39,425 bases of DNA from a virus, in the IMG/VR virus record IMGVR_UViG_3300010354_000211, positions 1 through 39,425 of that record. One strand, given 5' to 3'. The translations under genes were made by a program, and so were the position numbers. Shown here piece after piece: positions 28,377 through 36,586 of this stretch. Numbering within the stretch: position 1 is the first letter of the stretch; each line of letters opens with the position of its first letter. Under the pieces are notes generated by a model. That model made no database searches, was not told the origin of the DNA, and saw only the letters and a program-made list of their open reading frames with translations.

Positions 28377-29750
28377 TTACTGTGTGAGGTCGTAGAAAGA
28401 GAGCGACCCCCATCCACCACCAGTACTGGCAAGCGTGCGGGCGCACAGCGTGTAGGTATCGCTAACCCCGGCCAAAGATACCCCGAGCTGCAAGTCCCAG
28501 TTGTAGTTACCTGAAGCAGTCAGCGGTATCCGCCCAGACTTACCCGAGGTGTACCCGCTAGAGACAATCGTGCCGCCTGATGTTGCCGTAGCTGTGTAGT
28601 CGACCTCGACGTTTGCATCGGATGCTGACGCTGTCCAAGATGCACCAGTGAGCGTAGTGTTCTTGATCAGGGCAACTTCGTAGTTGTCCACCGTTGTCGG
28701 CAAGAAGTCGTAGTTGAGCGGGAGAACAACGGCCCCCAACGCTGTCGAGGCCAGACGAATGGACGCCAACGGATAGAACGCCGTGGTGATGAAGTTGCCC
28801 GCAGGTACGGACGTCCGCCGCGCCATGTGCTCAATTGATGTCTGCTCGTACCCGCCGTCGGAGAGAACCGTCGAGCATATCTGGCGCATGCTAGATGCTG
28901 TAGCCGTTGCCGCCGTGTTCGTGATCTCGTAGCGCACGGGCAGGATAGCCGTGGTCATGTAGACCGTCGATATCTCGTTTGCATTTTGGAACGTGTGGCA
29001 AATTATCATCTGCCCGTCAATGAAGAATCCGCAGCGAACCGAGCCAACACCCAGCCACTCAAAGTCCATCCACAGAATCTGCGCTTTGGTTGTATCAAGC
29101 GTGATGCCGCTGGCACCTGTGCCGTCGAGCTTGTCGCCGTTCCAGTTTGCCTGGGCAACCGTGCGCACGTCAGAGACCGCACCGCTGATGTACGAACGCA
29201 GCACAAACGCCTTCGTGGAATCGTTTTGCTGGAAGAACACACCGTTCTGCGTGTTGAAGTACCCCACGCGCTGACGCAGCCCCGGCTTTGCCACGTTCAT
29301 TGCGAACGTCGCCATAAGCATCAAGCCCTTACCGGGCTGGTACGGGAAGTTACGGAAGGTCTGCCGAACAACCGAAGATCCAGACGACGTAGTTACATTT
29401 AGCTGAACTGACGACTCATTTGGCAGATATGTCGTCGTGCCACCCGTAACCAGCGTCGTATCAAACTGATTGTCTGTTGCGTAGCGGTTCTGGCTATCGA
29501 AGAGCGTGTACGGTTGGCTTACTTGCAGTCTGCCGAACGCATCGAGACTGGTGCTGTTGAACGATATCGGGAGTGTGCTGTTAGCGGCCACGAGCTGTCC
29601 TAAGATGTTGTCGAGTTGCCGGAAGTACAGGCGCAAGACGTTCGCGAATTGCTCTTGGTATCTGGCGTCGTAGTCGCTTGGGGCAGAGGGTAGCCGAGGT
29701 GCCACGACCCGGTTGATGGCGTCTTCTGAAGTAACGATCAGTGCGGCCAT
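28377..29750 (-). CDS. Putative fibre or virion surface protein (457 aa)
   Basis: An N-terminal module DAINRVVAPRLPSAPSDYDA, then RYQEQFANVLRLYFRQL (helical, probably virion-attaching). It is followed by SFNSTSLDAFGRLQVSQPYT and long beta-rich sequence rich in Ser, Thr, Asn and Gly. The middle shows QTFRNFPYQPGKGLMLMATF and RQRVGYFNTQNGVFFQ. This family recurs in structural regions of marine and freshwater phages and I know it only as 'virion structural protein'. The Gly/Ser/Thr C-terminus could carry receptor binding. It is followed closely by the nozzle-like gene. Confidence 0.6.
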   Translation of the reverse strand: MAALIVTSEDAINRVVAPRLPSAPSDYDARYQEQFANVLRLYFRQLDNILGQLVAANSTLPISFNSTSLDAFGRLQVSQPYTLFDSQNRYATDNQFDTTLVTGGTTTYLPNESSVQLNVTTSSGSSVVRQTFRNFPYQPGKGLMLMATFAMNVAKPGLRQRVGYFNTQNGVFFQQNDSTKAFVLRSYISGAVSDVRTVAQANWNGDKLDGTGASGITLDTTKAQILWMDFEWLGVGSVRCGFFIDGQMIICHTFQNANEISTVYMTTAILPVRYEITNTAATATASSMRQICSTVLSDGGYEQTSIEHMARRTSVPAGNFITTAFYPLASIRLASTALGAVVLPLNYDFLPTTVDNYEVALIKNTTLTGASWTASASDANVEVDYTATATSGGTIVSSGYTSGKSGRIPLTASGNYNWDLQLGVSLAGVSDTYTLCARTLASTGGGWGSLSFYDLTQ

Positions 29751-29752
29751 GC

Positions 29753-31909
29753 TTATCTCCGGCGACCGTCAGGACGGATGTTTATGCGAGTAGCGCCCAT
29801 CTGCCACGTCGTACCCAGCGCGGTGGACTCGATCTTGAACGCCATCTGCCGCCCACGCACCCGCACATAGACGAACTCTGTGAACCGTTGCACGAGATAG
29901 TTGTTCTGCACAGAGTAGTCGTTAACGCTAGCTACATCCGGGTTTGATGGCGCTGCACCGTACGCTGCGCCGGGGTTCTGACGGGGCTTGATTGTTAGGG
30001 TGACTTCCGGGGCCACTGCTGTCGAGCCGTCAAAACACAGGTCTGGAATGAGTGAGTCCACGTAGGCGTATTGGTTGCCGTCTCCGATATCGAAGTCGGC
30101 AGACTGCACGTAGGCTGCCAGCGGAGTCGCAGGGTTTGTTGACCCGTCATCATTGCCGTCTTCGTGGTACAGGATCTGGCCGTCATAGTTCAACGCGATA
30201 GGCGCTGCAAGATACGGGGAGTCGAGCCACGCAGTGCGCGCAAGATTGCCGTACGCCCAAACCCCTTCGAGGTAGTTGTAGATGGCGTAGCGGTCGATCG
30301 TTGTGGAGTTCTTGGAGCAATAGAACCACCATATCTCGTGGAAGCCCTCGTTGGTGCCTGCAAAGAACTGGAACCGCTGCGACAGGTTCAGATCGCCAAA
30401 AATATATTGTCGGAGCGTGCAGCTCAAGGACTCTACCCGGCCTGAGTAGATATAGAACTTGTCCACACCCATCCAGTACGTGATGTTGTTGGCCACCGCC
30501 GTCGAGTTTGGCGAGGCGATTGAGATGTTGTCAGCCAGGATGTCGAACTTCCACACATAGGGCGGGCCAAGGTACTGCATGGAGTACAGCGCTGCGTCTG
30601 TCCACACCAAGACTTCTTGACGGGTTTGCTGCGATGTTTGGATCTCACTGCCCCGGCTGAGCCGGAAGCTACCCGCCTGATTAGTGATGGCCGGCGTCCA
30701 GATGTTGTAGTTTTCTTGGTCTGACCAGCGCACCAGCATCGGATCACGCACACTGGAGTTGAAGTCGTTGACGCCAAACGCCAAGATGAACCGCGACCCG
30801 TCCGACACCGTAACGTGCGAACAAACGGTGGGGCAGTCTGCAACAGCCAGTGCGTGCACCCCGGTCTGTGCGCCGGCGGTGGTATCAATCGGAGGGCCTG
30901 CGAAGGTGGCTGAAAAGTTAGCCGTCAGCCCTGACACGTTCACAAGATAGTACGTAGTTCCCGCCACCAGATTTGTCGGCAGTGCGCCGTTGGTAGATGC
31001 AACAAACGACGTGTTCTCCTCAAGCGCGCTGGTCAGCGTAATGACGCCTGGGTTCGCATTGGTTACGGTGAAGGCTTGCTGTGTCAGCAGTGTAGCGCGG
31101 TTGATGATGGCCACAGACGCTGGGTCAGGGCTCCAGATGTAGAGCCCGCCATACCGGGGGTTGGTGATGAGCGCTTCGCCGTAGTTACACCCGCTCCACA
31201 ACTGCGCGTTCGAGCTGGCGGTGTTGGTTGACGTGTTGCCCCAAACGCCACTGCCCCAGGTTCCTGCCCCCCAGCCTGCGACGGAGTATGTGATATCCGG
31301 GCCTGGGTGTATCTGGAAAGTGCCAATAACCGATCCACCACCCGTCCCCGTGTCTGCAACCGTAGCGTTGACACCGACATTGATCGTGAACGTGTTAGTT
31401 GTGATGGACGTGACCAAGAACTCTGAGTTCAGCACCGCTGCCGTTATGTTTCCGCCGAGGCTAAGCGCCCCAGAGAACGTGACGAAGTCGTTGACTGTGC
31501 AGCCGTGGTTCGTGCAGTTGACCGTGACGATAGCCGTCAGACCAATCGTGTCGGCCGTAAACGTGACGTCGCCCGCCTTGGTCGTGTAGCGCAGTGGCGT
31601 GATGTCGGTGATGATTCCGCTGGAGCCTGACTGCAGGTACAGCTTGGAGTTGGTGCCGTACACGATCGGGTTGATGCCGGCAAGCGTCTGCCAAGTAAAC
31701 ATCCAACGCCCGACGCCCCAGAACGAGCCGTTATTGGCGGGCTTGAGGGGTTCTTCCGTAACGGTGAAGTCGCGTGTCCAACCGCCGATTTTTTCAGGCA
31801 CACCGGAGCGAAAACGGATCTTATCGCACTCGAACCATCCGCCTTTAGCGGTAAGCGCCGTGTTGTCGCGGTTGATGCCCGGCTTGAATAGTAGCTTTTG
31901 TATGGTCAC
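29753..31909 (-). CDS. Tail nozzle or stabilisation-type protein (718 aa)
   Basis: Starts LLFKPGINRDNTALTAKGGW and FECDKIRFRSGVPEKIGGWT, a strong signature of phage tail proteins with a beta-propeller body (nozzle or DNA-stabilisation class, by analogy with T7 gp12 and P22 gp10). Most of the chain is beta-rich, with repeated strand blocks and a YAYVDSLIPDLCFDG region. The C-terminus YVRVRGRQMAFKIES is a common end of this group. The class is from memory of sequence style; the assignment to nozzle rather than another tail part is inference. Confidence 0.6.
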   Translation of the reverse strand: MTIQKLLFKPGINRDNTALTAKGGWFECDKIRFRSGVPEKIGGWTRDFTVTEEPLKPANNGSFWGVGRWMFTWQTLAGINPIVYGTNSKLYLQSGSSGIITDITPLRYTTKAGDVTFTADTIGLTAIVTVNCTNHGCTVNDFVTFSGALSLGGNITAAVLNSEFLVTSITTNTFTINVGVNATVADTGTGGGSVIGTFQIHPGPDITYSVAGWGAGTWGSGVWGNTSTNTASSNAQLWSGCNYGEALITNPRYGGLYIWSPDPASVAIINRATLLTQQAFTVTNANPGVITLTSALEENTSFVASTNGALPTNLVAGTTYYLVNVSGLTANFSATFAGPPIDTTAGAQTGVHALAVADCPTVCSHVTVSDGSRFILAFGVNDFNSSVRDPMLVRWSDQENYNIWTPAITNQAGSFRLSRGSEIQTSQQTRQEVLVWTDAALYSMQYLGPPYVWKFDILADNISIASPNSTAVANNITYWMGVDKFYIYSGRVESLSCTLRQYIFGDLNLSQRFQFFAGTNEGFHEIWWFYCSKNSTTIDRYAIYNYLEGVWAYGNLARTAWLDSPYLAAPIALNYDGQILYHEDGNDDGSTNPATPLAAYVQSADFDIGDGNQYAYVDSLIPDLCFDGSTAVAPEVTLTIKPRQNPGAAYGAAPSNPDVASVNDYSVQNNYLVQRFTEFVYVRVRGRQMAFKIESTALGTTWQMGATRINIRPDGRRR

Positions 31910-31914
31910 GTTCT

Positions 31915-32370
31915 TTACCCAAGTAGTACGGCTTCCGCAGCGCGTCGCTTAACAAGGCCCGGCAGAACTTTACCGCCACCTCTTACCCAGCGGCTGAGTT
32001 CCAGCTTTGCCGCATCACGGTCGCCTGCGTTGATCTTCCTGCGCAGTGTCGATGCCTGTAGGTTACCCGTACCGAGATTAAACGCAAAGTCCAGGATCGC
32101 AGCAACCGCTCCGGGGCCCCAGGCGTCAAGCCCTGGGCACAGTCTCAGCACCGTTGGGCGCGTCTTACTCAGTTCATGGATCAGGAGTGCCTCTGCACGT
32201 TGCTTGGTAATCGGCGGGTCGGCTAAGCTGACCTTAATACCGTTCTCATACCGCGTTGAGCCGAAACCGATCGTGGCCACATTTGCCGGACAGAGGTACG
32301 GCTTGAGGAACAAGCCCTCAAACTGCCTGCACAGTCCTGCAGCAATGGCCAAGTCCGATTTAGCGTCCAC
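31915..32370 (-). CDS. Endolysin, GH24 lysozyme (about 151 aa)
   Basis: The catalytic box is QFEGLFLKPYLCPANVATIG followed by FGST: Glu18, Cys27 and Thr33 from the GTG start. This is the E-8-C-5-T variant of the T4-type E-8-D-5-T triad, known in other phage muramidases. The rest, LIHELSKTRPTVLRLCPGLD and AILDFAFNLGTGNLQASTL, is typical GH24. Start: GTG at 32370 lies 11 bases after GGAG (32382-32385). An upstream TTG at 32394 would give 159 aa but has no ribosome site. It cuts peptidoglycan at lysis after the holin acts. No signal peptide is seen, so it is probably holin-dependent. Confidence 0.88.
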   Translation of the reverse strand: MDAKSDLAIAAGLCRQFEGLFLKPYLCPANVATIGFGSTRYENGIKVSLADPPITKQRAEALLIHELSKTRPTVLRLCPGLDAWGPGAVAAILDFAFNLGTGNLQASTLRRKINAGDRDAAKLELSRWVRGGGKVLPGLVKRRAAEAVLLG

Positions 32371-32827
32371 GTTTCCCAAGGCTCCGATCGGCAAAGAAGA
32401 AACCGAGAATCGCCCCTACAAGCTCCATGTCCCAGTCCGCCATCTGGAAGTTCTGCGTGATCAGCTTACACACCCACAGACCTAGCGCGATGGTCGCGGC
32501 AGCAGGACGCACGATGCCGTTCCAGATGTCCACAGCGGAGTAGCCTGTCGGGCCGAATGCACGGGCCATCGCCTCACCGAAAGCATCGGCATCGGCTTTA
32601 TCCACCATCGCCTGGGACTGCGCTTCGATGGTCTTGATTCCAAGCTGCGCCTGCAACTGCATTGCTTCTTGATTGCGCGTGTGGGCGCGGTCGTCCAGGG
32701 TCATCTGCAACTGCAACATCTGCAACTCGTGCGCGTTGTCCTGGCGCTTGTTGATGAACGCGGAGATTTCTCCCCACAACATACGAAAGACCGAGCCGCC
32801 AAGGAAAGAAAGAAGTGCGCTGAGCAT
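32360..32827 (-). CDS. Holin, 3TM (GTA-holin-like) family (155 aa)
   Basis: A hydrophobic N-terminal helix (MLSALLSFLGGSVFRMLW), then a charged Gln-rich coiled coil (QMLQLQMTLDDRAHTRNQEA). Two C-terminal membrane segments follow: IVRPAAATIALGLWVCKLI and MELVGAILGFFFADRSLG. The ending GFFFADRSLGKRGR matches the 3TM holins used by gene transfer agents and phages. It overlaps the endolysin start by 11 bases and so forms a lysis pair. The membrane placement is predicted by eye. Confidence 0.78.
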   Translation of the reverse strand: MLSALLSFLGGSVFRMLWGEISAFINKRQDNAHELQMLQLQMTLDDRAHTRNQEAMQLQAQLGIKTIEAQSQAMVDKADADAFGEAMARAFGPTGYSAVDIWNGIVRPAAATIALGLWVCKLITQNFQMADWDMELVGAILGFFFADRSLGKRGR

Positions 32828-32835
32828 AGTGGCTC

Positions 32836-33195
32836 CTACTTAAACCGACGCAGCTTGTAGAGCGTGTGCAGGTACAGGCCAACGATCTCGTCAACGATGT
32901 TTTGAATGGGCGTGTCAGCTTTGTCGAACGCCTTGTACCGCATCTCTTCTACCTGTTCCATCTGGTACTCAAGCTCGTCGGCAACATCGGCTTCGCCTTC
33001 CGGCTCTAGGTATGGAATGTCCTTGAACATGCCGTAACGCTCTTGTGCCGTCTCAGTAAGCGTGTCGGCCAACTCGACGATTTCTTTGTAGAACGCTTCA
33101 AGCGCCAAGTGCCGTGCTAACGATGTTGTCCACAGGTGCTCACGATGGGCGATCCCTCTGGAGAGGAAAAGAATAGCGATTATGTTTTTGCCCAT
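32836..33195 (-). CDS. DUF5856-like helical phage protein (119 aa)
   Basis: Mostly helical: IIAILFLSRGIAHREHLWTT, LARHLALEAFYKEIVELADT, TETAQERYGMF. His and Glu residues are spaced as in the ferritin-like DUF5856 family of cyanophages, which I recall only approximately. The metal-binding use is not proven. It lies between holin and a small membrane protein, in the lysis neighbourhood. Its end is eight bases before the holin start. Confidence 0.5.
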   Translation of the reverse strand: MGKNIIAILFLSRGIAHREHLWTTSLARHLALEAFYKEIVELADTLTETAQERYGMFKDIPYLEPEGEADVADELEYQMEQVEEMRYKAFDKADTPIQNIVDEIVGLYLHTLYKLRRFK

Positions 33196-33206
33196 GAGGT
33201 GCCTTA

Positions 33207-33443
33207 TCAGATGCGCGCGGTAGCAAAAGCTCCGAGCATGACGCCAGCAAATGTGGCCAAAACGTCCAGCAGTTCGGGATTGCCTTTGCCAGAGACCTTG
33301 TCGTAGACCTCTTTACCGACGGCTGCTACTAGGCCAACCAAGAGCCCGGCAACAACCCCGAAAAAGAAGTGCGTTACAACAAAGATCGCCACGCCGTACA
33401 GCGCGTGGTTTGCCTTATCTTGCGGGAGTTGTGGAAGGTTCAT
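33207..33443 (-). CDS. Small membrane protein (78 aa)
   Basis: The order is PQDKANHALYG, hydrophobic segment VAIFVVTHFFFGVVAGLLVG, then GKEVYDKVSGKGNPELLD and a second hydrophobic segment ATFAGVMLGAFATA. The DKANHALYG and KEVYD...LLDVLAT spacing resembles YfiM/DUF2279-like membrane proteins. It may be part of the lysis group (holin- or spanin-like) or an envelope modifier. I cannot decide between these from sequence. It is followed in the operon by the DUF5856-like gene. Confidence 0.6.
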   Translation of the reverse strand: MNLPQLPQDKANHALYGVAIFVVTHFFFGVVAGLLVGLVAAVGKEVYDKVSGKGNPELLDVLATFAGVMLGAFATARI

Positions 33444-33445
33444 GT

Positions 33446-34630
33446 TTATGCTGGAGCAATGGTTGTGATGGTGCCAGACGAGCCTCTGAACTTCAAAGCG
33501 CCGGCTTCAACGTACAGTTGACCCATACCCGCAGGGCTTGTTGTTGGTGCCGTTGCGTTGGCCATGCCGATGACTTTGGCGGCTGAGGTGCCGAAAGCGG
33601 TTACGCCGAGGCCGAGATTGCCGGAGATGTCGATACGCAGTCGCTCTGTGACACCGGTGCCGAACGTAAGTGCTGTGTTATCGGTCCCAACAAAACCAAC
33701 AGCCCCGTTACCGTTTGCAAGGGCTATTTGCCTATCTGCGCCGGTACCGTTGAAATTGATGTAAATGCCGTTGGTCTTACCGGTGCCGTTGACTAAAACC
33801 TTTGCGCTTTCGCCGTACGCTCCCGGGACGGCTCCAACCCCAAGGTTGCCAGACGCATCGATTCGCATGCGTTCCGAACCACCGTACCCAAACAGTATCC
33901 CGCCCGTCGACGCGGTAATTGAACTTGTTACAGTCGTTCCGTTGTCGGAGTAGAACTCAACACCACCCGCCCACGCATTGTCCGATGTTGGGCCACTAAT
34001 ACGAATCCCCGTACTTGGCGACAAATTAGCGACGTGCAGTGCGCGAGCAGGAGCAGTCGTAGCGATCCCCACACTGCCGGCAGAAGTTACACGCAGCCGC
34101 TCAGACCCCGCCGTGCTCAGTGCAACGGTCGAGACTGCTGGACGCCAGAAGCCTGTGTTGGTGCTGCCGACAAACGAAATAGAAGGGGCGCTGACAGTGC
34201 CGGCATCAAACAAAATAGACGTGAAGCCCGTCGTCGCATCCAGCACATCCGTGCCGTTGCAGTACAGCATCTTGCGCTGACCGTTGGCGACTGTGATGCC
34301 CGCGCCTGCCGACGTCTTAAATACGATCGACTGGCTACCCGTCGTGCTGTTCGTCACCACATACAGCTTAGACACCGAAGGGCAGATCACATTGCGCGAG
34401 ACCGTCAGCGTGCCGGTCAACGTGATGAACATGTTCCGAGCCTGATCGGTCGTGCCGTTCGCCGTCGTCAGCGTATAGTCAGCATCCGTCATTGCCACCG
34501 CCGCAGTGCCTGCGATCGCAGTCTCAGTCAGCGTCGTGATGCCCGTGTTAACCGTTGCACCCCAGGTGCCGCCAAGCTCGTTCGTCGCCGGCAGCGTCAG
34601 ACGTAGGGAAGGTGTGTATGTACTAGGCAT
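33446..34630 (-). CDS. Tail fibre protein (394 aa)
   Basis: The N-terminus MPSTYTPSLRLTLPATNELG with GGTWGATVNTGI is a common start of phage tail fibres. The body repeats a beta pattern of the type SGNLGLGV and RLRVTSAGSVGIATTAP, so it is probably a trimeric beta fibre. It ends GSSGTITTIAPA. A strong ribosome site, AAGGAGG, lies just upstream. There is no clear chaperone tail. Receptor binding is likely but the tip domain is not obvious. Confidence 0.78.
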   Translation of the reverse strand: MPSTYTPSLRLTLPATNELGGTWGATVNTGITTLTETAIAGTAAVAMTDADYTLTTANGTTDQARNMFITLTGTLTVSRNVICPSVSKLYVVTNSTTGSQSIVFKTSAGAGITVANGQRKMLYCNGTDVLDATTGFTSILFDAGTVSAPSISFVGSTNTGFWRPAVSTVALSTAGSERLRVTSAGSVGIATTAPARALHVANLSPSTGIRISGPTSDNAWAGGVEFYSDNGTTVTSSITASTGGILFGYGGSERMRIDASGNLGVGAVPGAYGESAKVLVNGTGKTNGIYINFNGTGADRQIALANGNGAVGFVGTDNTALTFGTGVTERLRIDISGNLGLGVTAFGTSAAKVIGMANATAPTTSPAGMGQLYVEAGALKFRGSSGTITTIAPA

Positions 34631-34639
34631 GACGCCTCC

Positions 34640-34732
34640 TTATAGTGTTGTTACCGGCGTCCAGCTAGGTGTCTGGGTTGTAACGGTCTGCGTCCAGTTC
34701 GGGGTCTGCGTTGTGTCAACCAGTGTCCACAT
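34640..34732 (-). CDS. Tiny Trp-Thr repeat protein (30 aa)
   Basis: Reads MWTLVDTTQTPNWTQTVTTQ then TPSWTPVTTL. This is an internal repeat of a W-T-x-V/x-T-T-Q-T-P-x unit with Trp every 10-11 residues. Its ribosome site AAGGAG is eight bases upstream. It fills the gap between the tail fibre and the gene at 34744. Similar short W-x...Q-T-P proteins occur next to tail genes in other phages, as far as I recall. Function unknown. Confidence 0.6.
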   Translation of the reverse strand: MWTLVDTTQTPNWTQTVTTQTPSWTPVTTL

Positions 34733-34743
34733 GCAGGAACTCC

Positions 34744-35160
34744 TTATACAAATCGAATCAGGGCCGTGCTGACTGTGTTAGCGGGCATCTGCACAGTGAA
34801 GGTGTTAACCGCCGTCTTGTCAGCACCAAAGTCCAAGACCGCAATCGCCTTGTTGCTCTTGCTGGAGTTGTAAATCAACGCGCCCCGCGCTGTGAATGCC
34901 GCCGGTGTCCAGACCACATCGCTGAAGTCCAAGAGCACAGTCGTCCCGTCCGTTGTGAGCGTAACGCCTGTCAGCGTCTTGCCGCCTGCGGTGTAGCCCG
35001 TTCCCGATGTCTCGCCCGTCACGGTGTAGACCGTAGTGCCCGCATTCAGCGACGCAGCCCCCGTGTAGAGCGCGATTTTGAGGACGTCTGTTTCCAGGTT
35101 GTGAACGGCTTGCCAGCTCTCTTTTTTGAAGCTGGTGACGAGGGTTTGCGTAAGGGCCAT
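34744..35160 (-). CDS. Structural protein of the tail/decoration type (138 aa)
   Basis: Starts MALTQTLVTSFKKESWQAVH, then LKIALYTGAASLNAGTTVYT. It continues with Gly-Thr-rich strands and ends VNTFTVQMPANTVSTALIRF. The pattern MALTQ..VTSFK.E...G.H.F..D..KIALYT is known to me from phage structural modules. It lies between adaptor and fibre genes. The exact location in the virion is not known; it could be a decoration or tail-surface protein. Confidence 0.65.
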   Translation of the reverse strand: MALTQTLVTSFKKESWQAVHNLETDVLKIALYTGAASLNAGTTVYTVTGETSGTGYTAGGKTLTGVTLTTDGTTVLLDFSDVVWTPAAFTARGALIYNSSKSNKAIAVLDFGADKTAVNTFTVQMPANTVSTALIRFV

Positions 35161-35161
35161 A

Positions 35162-35818
35162 TCAGTTTACCGGCTGTCGATACTGCCCGGAACGGTACGC
35201 ATCTTGACGATCCATACCATCCCCAAGGCGTTTGGCCAATGCCAGGGCTTCCTTGTACTTGCCGTCGTACAGCGCCAAAAGATCTGCTTCGCCCTTGAGG
35301 AACGTGTACGCCTCAATGAGGCAGCCGTACAGCAGCACGGTGTCAAAGTTATCGCCGAGCCACGTTGTAGAAGCCGTAACGATCGACTCTGGGTAGAAGT
35401 AGTAGTGCATCTCCACCGAATACGCCGAGTCAGGCGTAGGGCCGAGAATGAACGACAGCTCAGTAGGCTGCGCGGAGCGAGGGCCAAAGATGGCGTAGTA
35501 TTTGGGTAAGCCCGTGGCAGCCACGGTGGGGTACGCTTCACGGATGAAGTTGACGTCCTTGTTGAGCAAGAACTGGTACTGCCCCGTACCATCAATGACC
35601 GCTACGGAATACGGAGCAAGGAAATCGTCAGGCGCTGCTAGGTACTGATTACTGGCCGTCATCGTCCCCGTTACGTTCTTGCGCAACGAAGGGAACTGCA
35701 CCGCGTTGTAGATGCGCTGTTCGGCCTGCTTAACAAACGTGGGAATATTCGCTACGAAGTCTGTCTCGTAGTTCTGCAAATAGGTACTAATGGTCGCAGA
35801 CAGCGTAGCGTAGTTCAT
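35162..35818 (-). CDS. Head-tail adaptor-like protein (218 aa)
   Basis: Helical N-terminus (LSATISTYLQNYETDF, VKQAEQRIYNAVQF) followed by beta-rich middle (YLAAPDDFLAPYSVAVIDGT) and helical C-terminus (LIEAYTFLKGEADLLALYDG, KYKEALALAKRLGD). This alpha-beta-alpha layout, with the AE-x-x-I helix and AP/LP-x-DF motif, is that of tail tubular A or adaptor proteins of podovirus-like phages. It is followed on the operon by the 34744 gene. Confidence 0.68.
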   Translation of the reverse strand: MNYATLSATISTYLQNYETDFVANIPTFVKQAEQRIYNAVQFPSLRKNVTGTMTASNQYLAAPDDFLAPYSVAVIDGTGQYQFLLNKDVNFIREAYPTVAATGLPKYYAIFGPRSAQPTELSFILGPTPDSAYSVEMHYYFYPESIVTASTTWLGDNFDTVLLYGCLIEAYTFLKGEADLLALYDGKYKEALALAKRLGDGMDRQDAYRSGQYRQPVN

Positions 35819-35824
35819 AAGTTA

Positions 35825-36025
35825 TCAACCCATAGGGCCGCGTGCCATTTTACCTTTGGTCGCAGCACCGCACCCACGAATGGTGATGCCGTCCGTCTTG
35901 GTAGGCTTGTACTCAGCGCTGCGATTGCCGGCCACAACAACAGGCGTGTCGCGCAGGTCTTGCTTCGCGGTCTTGTCTTTCAACACTGCCGGGGTGCAGC
36001 TTTTAGGATTACGGTAGGTCTGCAT
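35825..36025 (-). CDS. Small basic protein with RGCGAATKG-type tail (66 aa)
   Basis: ATG at 36025 has GGAGG five bases upstream, so the longer frame to 36052 is not used. The product starts MQTYRNPKSCTPAVLKDK and ends RGCGAATKGKMARGPMG. The R-G-x-G-A-A-T-K-G-x-x-x-R-G-P-M end recurs in small basic phage proteins from structural regions. It is basic and Gly-rich, maybe DNA-binding or virion-associated; unknown. Confidence 0.6.
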   Translation of the reverse strand: MQTYRNPKSCTPAVLKDKTAKQDLRDTPVVVAGNRSAEYKPTKTDGITIRGCGAATKGKMARGPMG

Positions 36026-36026
36026 A

Positions 36027-36185
36027 TCAGCCTCCGCGTTTCTGTGCAGCAACTCTGGCTAGGCCTCGGCCCATCTTGAGCATGTCTGCGTTGCTTTTGC
36101 CGGCGTTTCCGCCGCGCTTTACGCCGCCGTCTTGCGGGGCGCACTTGTCGCCAGACCTAGCTGCGGGTTGTTTAGCAGTTGCCAT
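36027..36185 (-). CDS. Small basic protein (52 aa)
   Basis: ATG at 36185 follows AAGGAG with good spacing; the open frame extends further upstream but only as shadow. The sequence MATAKQPAARSGDKCAPQDG then VKRGGNAGKSNADMLKMGRG is basic and Gly-rich. It belongs to the run of tiny basic proteins in this region and ends two bases before the next gene. No family is known. Confidence 0.55.
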   Translation of the reverse strand: MATAKQPAARSGDKCAPQDGGVKRGGNAGKSNADMLKMGRGLARVAAQKRGG

Positions 36186-36196
36186 GACTGGCTCCT

Positions 36197-36586
36197 TCAC
36201 GTAGTGATTACTGAGACTGTACCAATATTTCCTTGACCAACCAAGGAATTGGTCGTATTGCCGTCGATGACGCTGTTGCCGCCCCCGACAGGTAGCCATC
36301 CCCACTGGAAAATGCGACTGCCTTCACCAATGAGACCGTTGCTGAGCACGCCGGATGTGGCGTAGCTCCTATCAGGACGAGGGTTGCGAACCCCTTGGGG
36401 ATCGTCCACCGGAAACATGCCGAGCATCAATTGAGGATGATCTGGATCCCAGCACGAACGGCAGACCAGCATGTTGATGTTCTTGGTCTTGATAACCAGG
36501 CTTTTCAACAGTTTTAACTTGAACCGGAATGCGCAACGATCGCACTCTGCGATCGAGTTCTTGCCGGAGGAGAACCGGTTTCCCAT
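36197..36586 (-). CDS. Zinc-finger virion-region protein (129 aa)
   Basis: Contains SIAECDRCAFRFKLK and LVCRSCWDPDHPQ, two CxxC pairs with the spacing of a zinc ribbon. These are followed by DDPQGVRNPRPDRSY, and the C-terminus is Gly/Asn-rich and beta-like. Proteins with this CDRCgfrykL...LvCr.Cwd start occur in structural modules of other phages. The role is unknown. The start codon overlaps the stop region of the 36586 gene. Confidence 0.65.
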   Translation of the reverse strand: MGNRFSSGKNSIAECDRCAFRFKLKLLKSLVIKTKNINMLVCRSCWDPDHPQLMLGMFPVDDPQGVRNPRPDRSYATSGVLSNGLIGEGSRIFQWGWLPVGGGNSVIDGNTTNSLVGQGNIGTVSVITT

